Assembly: GCA_018902755.1 (NCBI GenBank) | Contig: JAHIQI010000038.1 | Coordinates: forward strand, 79,467 to 143,466 | Direction of reading: 5' to 3' | Origin: Pseudomonadota bacterium | Lineage (GTDB): Bacteria; Desulfobacterota; Desulfarculia; Desulfarculales; Desulfarculaceae | DNA length: 64,000 bases | In this document: one piece after another, positions 42,379 to 50,658 of the stretch | Layout: every line of letters starts with the position of its first letter | Numbering within the stretch: position 1 is the first letter of the stretch | Program-made: the position numbers and the translations under genes | The notes under the pieces: model-generated | Database searches by the model: none | What the model was told of the DNA's origin: nothing | The model's input: only the letters and a program-made list of their open reading frames with translations

Positions 42379-43542
42379 TCAGTCGCCCTCGGCCAGGCCG
42401 GCGAACTGCTCTTCAAAGTTGGGTATCCGTTCGCTCAGACGATCCTTGAGCTTGTCCATCAAGCGAACCTGGAGTTGGCGAATGCGTTCACGGCTGACCC
42501 CGTGCTCCTCGCCCAGCTCGTTGAGAGTCATGGGACTCTCCGCCAAAAGGCGGCGGTCCAGGATGTCGCGTTCCTTGTCATCCAAAGTATCGCGCACCGC
42601 CATCAACTCGTCATGGAAAAGTTTTCTGAGCTCCTGGTTGACCAGTTCGTCCTCGGCGTCGGACTGCTCCTCGTCGGTCAAAAAGCTCTGATGGGCCTCC
42701 TCGGAGTCTTCGCGCACCGGCGCGTCCAGGCTCAGCTCCCAGCCGTCCAGGCGCTGGGACATGTCGATGACGTCCTTTTCGGAAACCCCCAAGCGGGTGC
42801 TGAGCAGCTTGGGCCCCGGGGTTATGCCCTGGGATTGCAGCTTCTCCTGTTCCCGGCGCAGGTTGTAGAACAGCTTACGCTGGGCTTGGGTGGTGCCCAG
42901 GCGCACCAGGCGCCAGTTGTCCATGACGAACTTGAGGATGTAGGCCTTGATCCAGAAGCTGGCGTAATAGGAAAATTTTATGCCCCGGAAGGGGTCGAAC
43001 TTCTGCACCGCCTGCAAAAGGCCGATGTTGCCTTCCTGGATCAAGTCCAGCAGGTTGCGCATCCAGTAGCGCTGGTGGTCCATGGCTATCTTGACCACCA
43101 GGCGCAGGTTGCTGGTCACCAGCTTGGCGGCCAGGGCCGGGTCGCCGGTTTCATAGTAGGCCTGGGTCAGCTCCAGTTCCTCTTCCCTGGTCAACAGGGG
43201 GTACTGGCGGGCTTCCCACAAATAGCGTTGCAGGGCGTTGGTAGTGGCGGGGGGGCCACTGCCCAGGGGCACCAGGCCGGGAGTGTCCTCGGAGTCGTCC
43301 TCCTGGAGGTCCTGATCGTCGGGCGGCGCGAAATCCTGGCCCTCTTCCACCTCTTGATCCGGGTCTGGTACGGTGGAATCCAGGTCTTCCTCGGGATCCA
43401 GAACTTCCGGCTCCAGCACAGCCTCAGGCGCGCTCTGCTTGGTCAAAGCCTCTTTCTTCTCCGCCTTGGCCGGAGCCTTTTTGGCTTTTGCCTTGCTTTT
43501 GGAGACAGAGGCCTTGTTCTTGCCTTTGGATTTTGCTGCCAT
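42379..43542 (-). CDS. rpoH: RpoH-type (sigma-32) sigma factor with low-complexity N-terminal extension
   Basis: The protein has 387 residues. The sigma core starts near residue 100: region 2 with NLRLVVKIA, LIQEGNIGLLQAV and FSYYASFWIKAYI; the RpoH box TTQAQRKLFYNLRR; and region 4 with MTLNELGEEHGVSRERIRQLQ. RpoH directs heat-shock transcription. The first 35 residues are Lys/Ala-rich and residues 38-88 strongly acidic, an extension of about 90 residues absent from E. coli RpoH (284 residues). It may respond to stress or interact with partners. The ATG at 43542 is preferred over 43554, which lacks a ribosome-binding site. Confidence 0.88.
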   Translation of the reverse strand: MAAKSKGKNKASVSKSKAKAKKAPAKAEKKEALTKQSAPEAVLEPEVLDPEEDLDSTVPDPDQEVEEGQDFAPPDDQDLQEDDSEDTPGLVPLGSGPPATTNALQRYLWEARQYPLLTREEELELTQAYYETGDPALAAKLVTSNLRLVVKIAMDHQRYWMRNLLDLIQEGNIGLLQAVQKFDPFRGIKFSYYASFWIKAYILKFVMDNWRLVRLGTTQAQRKLFYNLRREQEKLQSQGITPGPKLLSTRLGVSEKDVIDMSQRLDGWELSLDAPVREDSEEAHQSFLTDEEQSDAEDELVNQELRKLFHDELMAVRDTLDDKERDILDRRLLAESPMTLNELGEEHGVSRERIRQLQVRLMDKLKDRLSERIPNFEEQFAGLAEGD

Positions 43543-43692
43543 AATGCCTTTCAAATGCGGAATTCACCTTGTCAACCTGCCCAGGAGCCTTATTTGGGTT
43601 AAAATAGCCTCAGACTGGTTGCACATAACAATTCCGGCTAATTAAGAAAATACTAGCCGCTCCCCCTCGCGGCAACTAAAAAGGACCATCCC

Positions 43693-44550
43693 ATGAGCCG
43701 CGACGCCTCCCCCGCCCTTCCCCCAGGCTTCAAGAGCTACCGCCTTGCCTTTGACTGGGGACGAATGCATTTGGTGGCCGGGGGGCAGGGTGAGCCTCTT
43801 TTCATGGTGCACGGTCTGGGCGGCAGTTGCCATGATTTCTTGGCCATGGCCCCCGAGTTGGCCCGGGACCACACCCTGCTAATCCCCGACCTGCCCGGCT
43901 TCGGGTATTCCGACAAGCCCGATCTGCCCTACAGTCCTGAGTTTTTCGCCCAAGTTATGACCCAGACGTCGGAGCGCCTGGGCCTGAAGCGCGCCCATTG
44001 GCTGGGCCACTCCATGGGCGGGCAGATCGCGTTCACCCTGGGCCTGGAGAGGCCGGAGCTGGTGCGCTCGGTGGTGGCGGTTTGCCCGGCGGGCGGCCAG
44101 GACGGAGCCAACGGCTGGCAGTCTTTTTTACAAAATGTGGTGGCCACCAAGGATGACCGCTTCCTCTTTTTTTGCCCCTGCCTGGTCAATCTGGCAACCC
44201 GCATGTGTTACGGCGACCCCAATCATCCCTCCCGCGCGGAGCTTACCCGCCGGGTGCGGGCCCAATGGGAGGGCCCGGAGCGGCCCCTTTTGGAGCGCTC
44301 ATTGGTGCGCTCCGGCCGGGCCATCCTGGAGCAGCCGGTGTGGCCCCGCCTGGGCAAACTCCAGCCCCCGGTGCTTTTGGTGCAGGGAGAGCGTGACCGG
44401 GTGGTGGCCGCGGTGGAGCTTCAGCGCATCTACTCCCACCTGCCCCCCGGCGCGCGTTGGGAGGCATTGCCCTGCGGCCACATGCCCGTGTACACCATGG
44501 CCCCGGAGCTTTCGGCCATGGTGCGCGGGTTTTTGCGGGGTCTGGCCTAG
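43693..44550 (+). CDS. Alpha/beta hydrolase
   Basis: The protein has 285 residues. MVHGLGGSCHDF supplies the oxyanion region, GHSMGGQIAF holds the nucleophilic serine, and GERDRVVAAVEL and LPCGHMPVYT supply Asp and His. There is no signal peptide, so it is likely cytoplasmic. The substrate cannot be named: esters, lactones or C-C bonds are all possible in this superfamily. The stop shares one base with the recO start, so the pair are co-translated. Confidence 0.85.
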   Translation: MSRDASPALPPGFKSYRLAFDWGRMHLVAGGQGEPLFMVHGLGGSCHDFLAMAPELARDHTLLIPDLPGFGYSDKPDLPYSPEFFAQVMTQTSERLGLKRAHWLGHSMGGQIAFTLGLERPELVRSVVAVCPAGGQDGANGWQSFLQNVVATKDDRFLFFCPCLVNLATRMCYGDPNHPSRAELTRRVRAQWEGPERPLLERSLVRSGRAILEQPVWPRLGKLQPPVLLVQGERDRVVAAVELQRIYSHLPPGARWEALPCGHMPVYTMAPELSAMVRGFLRGLA

Positions 44551-45347
44551 TGTCCACCTCCGCCTTGCCCGGCCTGGTGCTGCGCCTGCGCCCCCTGGGC
44601 GAGAGCGACCTCATGCTGGACCTGTTCACCAGCGCCATGGGCCGCATCACCGCCCTGGCCAAGGGCGGCAAGCGCTCCAAGCAGCGCTTCTTCGGGGTGC
44701 TTCTGGACGCCCACCTTTTGGAGATGAACCTGGAGCCCACCAAGAGCCCGGACCTGTGGCGCTTGGCCTCGGCCCGGGTGCTGGCCTCCCACCTGGGACT
44801 GCGCCAGGACTACCGCCGCCTGCTGGCCGCCGGGCCGGTGCTGGAGCTGCTGCTGCGGGCCACCCCGGTGCAGGCCCCCCAGGAAGGCGTGTTGGAACTG
44901 GCGCTCATCACCCTGTCGCGCATGGAGCTGGGCAACGGACCGGCCGAGCTGGGTTCGGCCCTGGCCATATTCCTGGCCCGCCTGCTGGCCCTCTTGGGAT
45001 ACGGCCTCAATCTGGAGGCCTGCCTGCACTGCGGCCGTCCGGTGGCGCAGATGCAGAGCCTGCGCCTGACCCTGGGCGGGGGTGTGGTGTGCCCGTCCTG
45101 CCCGGCGGGCCACCGGGACCACCAGGTTCCGCCCGGTCTGGTCAAGTTTTTGGCCGCCGCCAGGGCCCTGGAGCCCCGCCCTCTTTCGCGCCTGCGCCTT
45201 CCCGCCGGGCAGTCGCCCCTGGCCCTGGGCTTTCTGGCCGACTTTTGGCGGGAGGTGGTGGGCCACGACCTGCCCAGCCTGGGTCTGGCCTTGCGCTCCC
45301 TCAAAAGCCCAGCCACCGTCCCCCATACAACTCCGCCCAGGCGATGA
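44550..45347 (+). CDS. recO: RecO, DNA repair protein
   Basis: The protein has 265 residues from the GTG at 44550. The N-terminal OB fold (LPGLVLRLRPLGESDLMLDLFTS in part, then GRITALAKGGKRSKQRF) is followed by a helical domain and a zinc motif, CLHCGRP then CPSCPAG. RecO works with RecR and RecF to load RecA on gapped DNA. It has no RecF or RecR gene beside it. Confidence 0.9.
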   Translation: MSTSALPGLVLRLRPLGESDLMLDLFTSAMGRITALAKGGKRSKQRFFGVLLDAHLLEMNLEPTKSPDLWRLASARVLASHLGLRQDYRRLLAAGPVLELLLRATPVQAPQEGVLELALITLSRMELGNGPAELGSALAIFLARLLALLGYGLNLEACLHCGRPVAQMQSLRLTLGGGVVCPSCPAGHRDHQVPPGLVKFLAAARALEPRPLSRLRLPAGQSPLALGFLADFWREVVGHDLPSLGLALRSLKSPATVPHTTPPRR

Positions 45348-45360
45348 ACCGCCATTCGCA

Positions 45361-45389
45361 TTGACACCCTGCCAAGCCAATGGTTTATT
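45361..45389 (+). promoter_or_regulatory. Sigma-70 promoter of the acyl-CoA synthetase gene
   Basis: TTGACA (45361-45366) and TTTATT (45384-45389) are spaced by 17 bases, with TG one base upstream of the -10. It would give a leader of about 75 bases. Confidence 0.55.
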
Positions 45390-45471
45390 GAAATTCTCGC
45401 AATTTGGGTGGATAGTTTCTGATTGAATCAATATTCAAGCGCCGCACGCTTGCACATTCCAGCGAGGTAGC

Positions 45472-47550
45472 ATGAAGCAGTTCTTTTATCCCTCTTCCGT
45501 GGCCATCCTGGGGGTGTCCCCCCGACCCGGCAACATGGGCCGCAACATCCTGGCCAACTTGGAAGGCATCGGTTTCCCGGGAGAGATATTTCTGGTCTCG
45601 CCCAAGGGCGGCGAATACAAGGGCCGCACCATCTACTCCAGCGTGAGCGAGCTTCCCGAATCGCCGGACCTGGCGGTCATCCTGACCCCGGCGGCCACGG
45701 TGCCCGGCCTGGTCAATGACTGCGGGGAAAAAGGCGTCAAGCGCCTGGTCATCGAAACCGGCGGCTTCCGAGAGTTGGCCGACGACCGGCGCTCTCTGGA
45801 GACCCAGATCGTCGAGGCCAGCAAAAAATACGGCATGCGCTTCATCGGCCCCAACTGCATCGGGGTCATCTGCACCGAGTCCAAGCTATCGGTGCCCTTC
45901 CCCCTGCTGGACCGCAAAATCATGCCCGGCGGCCTTTCCATCATGGCCCAGAGTGGCGGAATAGGCCTCACCTACCTGCACGGCTGCTCCGAAAACAAGG
46001 TAGGCATCGCCAAGTTTTGCAGCATGGGCAACAAGCTCAACGTCAACGAGCGCGACCTGCTGGCCTACCTTATCGAGGACCCCCAGACCGAGGCTATCCT
46101 GCTCTACCTGGAGTCCATCGTGGACGGCCGGGCCATGTACGACCTGATCCGCTCCACCTCCAAACCGGTGGTGGTGCACAAGTCCAACATCGGCGAAACC
46201 AGCCACGCCATCGCCAGCAGCCACACCGCCGCCCTGGCCAACGACGACGCGGTGGTGGAAGCGGCCCTCAAGCAGGCCGGGGCCATCCGGGCCCACACCG
46301 TGCACGAGTGCATGCAGATCGTCAAGGGCCTGAGCCTGCCCAAGCCCAAGGGCCGGCGCCTGGCGGTCATCTCGCGCTCGGGAGGCCACGCGGTGGTGGC
46401 CGCCGACGCAGCCTATCGCCACGACATGGAGCTGCCCGCCTTTTCCGAGGAGTTTCTGGCGCCCATCCAGCAGGCCACCAGGGCTTCGGTGATCCATCTG
46501 CAAAACCCCCTGGACCTGGGCGACCTTTTCCAGTTCGGGCTGTACGTGGACATCTTGAAAAACGCCCTGGCCCAGAAAGATATAGATGCGGTGCTGATGA
46601 TGCACGGCTACCGGGGGCCCGAGGTGGAGGTTTCCCGCCAGTTTGTGGCCAAGGTAGGCGAGCTGTGCAAGGAGGCGGACAAGCCGGTGGCCCTGGCCCT
46701 GCTGGTCGATCCCGAGGAAATGATTTCCGCCTCCCGGCTGTCTTCCATACCCCTGTTCACCTTTGCCGAGGAAGGCATCCTGGCCCTGTCCGCGGCGGAG
46801 AGGGCCGGCGGCATCCCCGTGCCCGAGCGCCTGGGTTGCGCCGAGGGCTTTGACCGGGACATGGTGCAACGCCTGCTGGCAACCGCTGACCGCGACGGTT
46901 GGCTGGAGCTGCCCGAGGCCCTGCACCTGCTGGGCGCGGCCCGCATACCGGTGGCCCCCTTTGTCACCGCCCTGGACGCCGAGGACGCGGTACAGGCGGC
47001 GGGCACCCTGGGCTATCCGGTGGTGCTCAAGGCGGTGGGCGGCGCGGACCTGCTGCACAAGACCGAGGCGGGCGGCGTGGTGCTGAACCTGGGCGACGCC
47101 GAGGCGGTGCGCCAAGCGGCCCAAAAAATGATGGATCAGCTTAAGCCCAACCGGCTGGTGGTCATGCAACACCTGCGGGGCGGCCAGGAGCTGATCCTGG
47201 GCGTCAAGCGCGACCCCGGCTTCGGCCCGGTGGTGCTCCTGGGACTGGGCGGGACCGCCGCCGAGGCCCTGGGCGACGTTAGCCTGCGCCTGGCTCCGGT
47301 GAACGACGCCGAGGCGGGCCAGATGATGGACCAACTCAGGGGCGCGGCCCTGCTCAAGGGCTTCAGGGGCCAGCCACCGGTGAAGCGCGCCGCCCTGCTG
47401 GAGGCGGTGATGCGCCTGGGCATCTTGGCCAGCCAGATGCCCGCCATCGCCGAGTTGGACATCAACCCCTTGTTGGCCGGTCCCGGCGGGGTCATGGCCG
47501 TGGACGCCAGGGTGCGGGTCGTGGGCGACGCCCCCAAACCCGGCAACTAG
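45472..47550 (+). CDS. ADP-forming acyl-CoA synthetase (acetate-CoA ligase type), fused subunits
   Basis: The protein has 692 residues and joins the alpha and beta subunits of NDP-forming acyl-CoA synthetases. Residues 1-130 form a CoA-binding Rossmann domain (VAILGVSPRPGNMGRNI). The ligase domains carry ASSHTAALA near residue 250, whose histidine is phosphorylated, and the C-terminal part from about 470 is an ATP-grasp domain (YPVVLKAVGGADLLHKTEAGG, in part, then AELDINPLL). It would make or use acyl-CoA with ATP/ADP. Its own promoter precedes it and an HgdB-like gene follows. Confidence 0.9.
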   Translation: MKQFFYPSSVAILGVSPRPGNMGRNILANLEGIGFPGEIFLVSPKGGEYKGRTIYSSVSELPESPDLAVILTPAATVPGLVNDCGEKGVKRLVIETGGFRELADDRRSLETQIVEASKKYGMRFIGPNCIGVICTESKLSVPFPLLDRKIMPGGLSIMAQSGGIGLTYLHGCSENKVGIAKFCSMGNKLNVNERDLLAYLIEDPQTEAILLYLESIVDGRAMYDLIRSTSKPVVVHKSNIGETSHAIASSHTAALANDDAVVEAALKQAGAIRAHTVHECMQIVKGLSLPKPKGRRLAVISRSGGHAVVAADAAYRHDMELPAFSEEFLAPIQQATRASVIHLQNPLDLGDLFQFGLYVDILKNALAQKDIDAVLMMHGYRGPEVEVSRQFVAKVGELCKEADKPVALALLVDPEEMISASRLSSIPLFTFAEEGILALSAAERAGGIPVPERLGCAEGFDRDMVQRLLATADRDGWLELPEALHLLGAARIPVAPFVTALDAEDAVQAAGTLGYPVVLKAVGGADLLHKTEAGGVVLNLGDAEAVRQAAQKMMDQLKPNRLVVMQHLRGGQELILGVKRDPGFGPVVLLGLGGTAAEALGDVSLRLAPVNDAEAGQMMDQLRGAALLKGFRGQPPVKRAALLEAVMRLGILASQMPAIAELDINPLLAGPGGVMAVDARVRVVGDAPKPGN

Positions 47551-47559
47551 GCTCTAGCC

Positions 47560-48558
47560 TTGTCCGCTTCCCGCCTGCTTGGCATCACCTCCACCATACC
47601 GGTGGAGGTGGCCTTGGCCGGGGGCTGGACCCCGGTGGACCTCAACAACCGCTTCATCACCCACCGCGATCCCGCCGGGCTGGTGCAGCAGGCCGAGGAC
47701 CAGGGCCTGCCCCGGACCCTGTGCGCCTGGATCAAGGGCATGTACGCCTGGTGCCTGCGCCACCCCGAGGTGGCCGCCATGGTGGGGGTGACCCGGGGAG
47801 ACTGCTCCAACACCCACGCCCTCATGGAGCTGCTTTCGCGGCGGGGACGCCGGGTGTTTCCCTTCGACTATCCCAACCAGGACGACCCCACCGCCTTGAC
47901 CCAAGCCATGCAGCGCCTGGCCCGCGAGCTGGGGGCCGACTTGGCCCGGGCCGAGGAGATTCGCCGGGAGTTGATCCCCCTGCGGCAAAACCTGGAGCGC
48001 CTGGACCGCCTCACCTGGCAAGAGAGCAAGGTGAGCGGCGGGGAAAACCACCTGTGGCTGGTCAGCGCCAGCGACTTTGACGGCGACCCAAAGGATTTCG
48101 CCGCGCGTCTGGATCGCTTCCTGGCCCTGGCCGAGGAGCGCCCCGCCCGCCCGCCCAAGGTGCGCCTGGGCCTGTTGGGCGTGCCTCCCATAATCGCCGG
48201 GCTGCACGAGACCCTGGAGGAGCTGGGCGCGTCGGTGGTTTTCAACGAGGTGCCCCGGCAGTTCGCCATGCTGGACGGCGACGGGGGGCCTTGCGGCAGC
48301 CTGGCCCAGCAGTACGCCCGCTACACCTACCCCTACGAGGTGGGGGCCAGGGTGGATGACATCCGCCGCGAAGCCGCGCGCCGGGGCCTGGACGGGCTGA
48401 TTCACTACACTCAAAGCTTTTGTTGGCGGCAGATGCAGGACCTGGTCCTGCGCCGCGAACTGGACCTGCCCGTGTTGACCCTGGAGGGCGACCAGTTCGC
48501 CCCGGTGGACGGCCGCACCCGGCTGCGGCTGGAGGCCTTTGTGGAGGTGTTGGGCTGA
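47560..48558 (+). CDS. 2-hydroxyacyl-CoA dehydratase D-component (HgdB/BcrC-like) protein
   Basis: The protein has 332 residues from a TTG start nine bases after the synthetase stop. It resembles subunits of 2-hydroxyacyl-CoA dehydratases and benzoyl-CoA reductases: LLGITSTIPVEVALAGGWTPVDLNN (in part), GVTRGDCSNTHALME, FDYPNQDD, LLGVPPI, and a C-terminal IHYTQSFCWRQ then LEGDQF. Cysteines at TRGDC and SFC fit Fe-S ligation. Normally there are two such subunits and an ATPase activator; here it stands alone, so a partner must be elsewhere or its role is different. Confidence 0.82.
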   Translation: MSASRLLGITSTIPVEVALAGGWTPVDLNNRFITHRDPAGLVQQAEDQGLPRTLCAWIKGMYAWCLRHPEVAAMVGVTRGDCSNTHALMELLSRRGRRVFPFDYPNQDDPTALTQAMQRLARELGADLARAEEIRRELIPLRQNLERLDRLTWQESKVSGGENHLWLVSASDFDGDPKDFAARLDRFLALAEERPARPPKVRLGLLGVPPIIAGLHETLEELGASVVFNEVPRQFAMLDGDGGPCGSLAQQYARYTYPYEVGARVDDIRREAARRGLDGLIHYTQSFCWRQMQDLVLRRELDLPVLTLEGDQFAPVDGRTRLRLEAFVEVLG

Positions 48559-48617
48559 TTCCCCTGCGGCTGGTATCCTAAAGGCCAAAATTCATTCGCG
48601 TTACAATTGGAGCGATC

Positions 48618-49673
48618 ATGTCCGATAAGAACCAAGAATTCCCCATCGACCTGGAGTTGGAAGCGCCGCTCAAAAAGGTGCGCTATCCAGGCTTTGACAT
48701 GGACATCATGTCCATGCAGCTGGTCACCGAAGCCCGCCTGAGCGAGGGCAAGGCGGTCATCCAACTGCGTCCCGTATCCGCCCCCCCCGAGGTGCGCGAG
48801 GAGCTGGAAAACCAGATCGCGGCCATGGTGCGCGAGGCCACGGGCGTGGAGGTGGTTGAGGTGCACTCCCCCGAGCCGCCCAAGCCCAAGAAAGAGGATA
48901 AGGGGCCCCACCCCATCGACGGCGTCAAGTGGGTGATCCCCGTGGCCTCGGGCAAGGGCGGCGTGGGCAAGTCCACCGTGGCGGTGAACCTGGCCATGGC
49001 CCTGTCCAGCATGGGGCTCAAGGTGGGCATCCTGGACCTGGATCTCTACGGCCCCTCGGTGCCCATGATGCTGGGCGTCACCGGGATGCAGCCCGACGCG
49101 GTGGGCGACAAGATCGGCCCAATCATGGCGCACGGCCTCAAGGCCATGTCCGTGGGCTTCCTGATCAAGGCCGACACCGCCCTCATTTGGCGCGGCCCCT
49201 TGGTTATGAAGGCGGTGCGCCAGCTTCTGCACGACGTGGCCTGGGCTCCCCTGGACGTGCTGGTTCTGGACCTCCCTCCCGGCACCGGCGACGTGCAGAT
49301 CACCATGGCCCAGGAAGTGCCCATCACCGGGGCGGTGGTGGTAACCACTCCCCAGGACGTGGCCCTGACCGACGCCATCAAGGGCGTGGACATGTTCCGC
49401 CAGGTGGGCGCGCCGCTCATGGGCATCGTGGAGAACATGAGCTACTTCAACTGCCCCGACTGCGGCAGCCGTCATGAGATATTCGGACACGGCTCGGTGA
49501 AGCCCCTGTGCGCCAAGCTGGGCGTGCCTTATCTGGGCGAGATCCCCCTGGACCCCGCCCTGCGCCAATTGGCCGACCTGGGCCAGCCCAAGACGGTGCT
49601 GGAAAGCCCGGCCGGGGAGCCCTACCGCGAGTTGGCCAAGAAGGTTCTGAACCAGCTCAATAGCCAGGACTAA
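48618..49673 (+). CDS. mrp: Mrp/ApbC-family iron-sulfur carrier ATPase
   Basis: The protein has 351 residues. A short N-terminal domain (residues 1-95) is followed by the MinD-type ATPase with a deviant Walker A, ASGKGGVGKSTVAVNLA, LDLDLYGPSVPMMLG and DVLVLDLPPGTGDVQIT. NCPDCG near residue 280 is the CxxC that bridges the Fe-S cluster between monomers. It transfers Fe-S clusters to apo-proteins. Followed 19 bp later by a NifU-C protein, it forms an Fe-S assembly pair. Confidence 0.92.
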   Translation: MSDKNQEFPIDLELEAPLKKVRYPGFDMDIMSMQLVTEARLSEGKAVIQLRPVSAPPEVREELENQIAAMVREATGVEVVEVHSPEPPKPKKEDKGPHPIDGVKWVIPVASGKGGVGKSTVAVNLAMALSSMGLKVGILDLDLYGPSVPMMLGVTGMQPDAVGDKIGPIMAHGLKAMSVGFLIKADTALIWRGPLVMKAVRQLLHDVAWAPLDVLVLDLPPGTGDVQITMAQEVPITGAVVVTTPQDVALTDAIKGVDMFRQVGAPLMGIVENMSYFNCPDCGSRHEIFGHGSVKPLCAKLGVPYLGEIPLDPALRQLADLGQPKTVLESPAGEPYRELAKKVLNQLNSQD

Positions 49674-49692
49674 TTGCAAGGGAGGCTGAGGC

Positions 49693-49929
49693 ATGGCCGA
49701 GGTTAACCGCGAGTCGGTGGAAGCGGCTCTGGGCGTGGCCCGCGCCGAGCTGAAAAAGCACGGCGGCAACGTGGATCTAGTGGGAGTGAACGACCAGGGC
49801 GTGGTCCTGGTGCGGCTGATGGGCGCCTGCTCGGGCTGCGCCTCGGCCAACGTCACCCTCAAGGATATCATCGAAAAATCCCTGAAGGAGCAACTGCCCG
49901 GCATCAACCGGGTGGAAGCCCTGATGTGA
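49693..49929 (+). CDS. NifU C-terminal-domain Fe-S scaffold
   Basis: The protein has 78 residues. GACSGCASANVTLKDIIEKSL is the NifU C-terminal signature, shown here in part, with the two cluster-binding cysteines of CSGC. It can hold a transient 4Fe-4S cluster and pass it to carriers such as the Mrp protein encoded just upstream. GGGAGGC lies before its ATG. The next gene, queC, starts 10 bp downstream. Confidence 0.92.
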   Translation: MAEVNRESVEAALGVARAELKKHGGNVDLVGVNDQGVVLVRLMGACSGCASANVTLKDIIEKSLKEQLPGINRVEALM

Positions 49930-49939
49930 TAAAGGCCCC

Positions 49940-50641
49940 ATGACCCAAGCCGACACCCAACCCAGGGCCGTGGTGCTCTTATCCGGCGGCCTGGACTCCA
50001 CCACCTGCCTGGCCATGGCCAAGGCCCAGGGCTTTGAATGCCATGCCCTGAGCGTGCTCTACGGCCAGCGCCACGAGGTGGAGATTCAGGCGGCCCGCCG
50101 GGTGGCCCAGGCCCTGGGCGCGTCCCAGCACCGGGAGATCGGGGTGGACCTCAGCGCCTTCGGCGGATCGGCGCTGACCGCGGACATCGAGGTGCCCAAG
50201 GGCCGCTCCGAGGCCGACATGTCCGGCGGCATACCTGTCACCTACGTGCCCGCGCGCAACACGGTGTTCCTGTCCCTGGCCCTGGCCTGGGCCGAGACCC
50301 TGGACAGCTCCGACCTGTTCATCGGGGTCAATGCCCTGGACTACTCGGGCTATCCCGACTGCCGTCCCGAGTTCATCATGGCCTTTGAAAATCTGGCCAA
50401 TTTGGCCACCAAGATGTCCACCACCCAGGGGCGGCGCATCAAGATTCACGCCCCCTTGATCCGCATGACCAAGGCCCAGATAATCCAGGCCGGGCTGAAG
50501 CTGGGCGTGGACTACGGCCTGACCCATTCCTGTTATGACCCCGCCCCCGACGGCAGGCCCTGCGGCCAATGCGACTCCTGCCTTCTCAGGGCCAAAGGCT
50601 TTGCCGAGGCCGGGGCGGCCGATCCCGTGCTGGCTCCCTAA
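49940..50641 (+). CDS. queC: 7-cyano-7-deazaguanine synthase
   Basis: The protein has 233 residues. VVLLSGGLDSTTCLAMA is the ATP-pyrophosphatase loop, LYGQRHEVE and VPARNTVFLSLAL are family motifs, and CGQCDSCLLRAKGF is the C-terminal zinc site together with an upstream cysteine. It converts 7-carboxy-7-deazaguanine to preQ0 in queuosine synthesis. No other queuosine genes are nearby. Confidence 0.95.
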   Translation: MTQADTQPRAVVLLSGGLDSTTCLAMAKAQGFECHALSVLYGQRHEVEIQAARRVAQALGASQHREIGVDLSAFGGSALTADIEVPKGRSEADMSGGIPVTYVPARNTVFLSLALAWAETLDSSDLFIGVNALDYSGYPDCRPEFIMAFENLANLATKMSTTQGRRIKIHAPLIRMTKAQIIQAGLKLGVDYGLTHSCYDPAPDGRPCGQCDSCLLRAKGFAEAGAADPVLAP

Positions 50642-50658
50642 GGCAACAAGGTGCAGTC

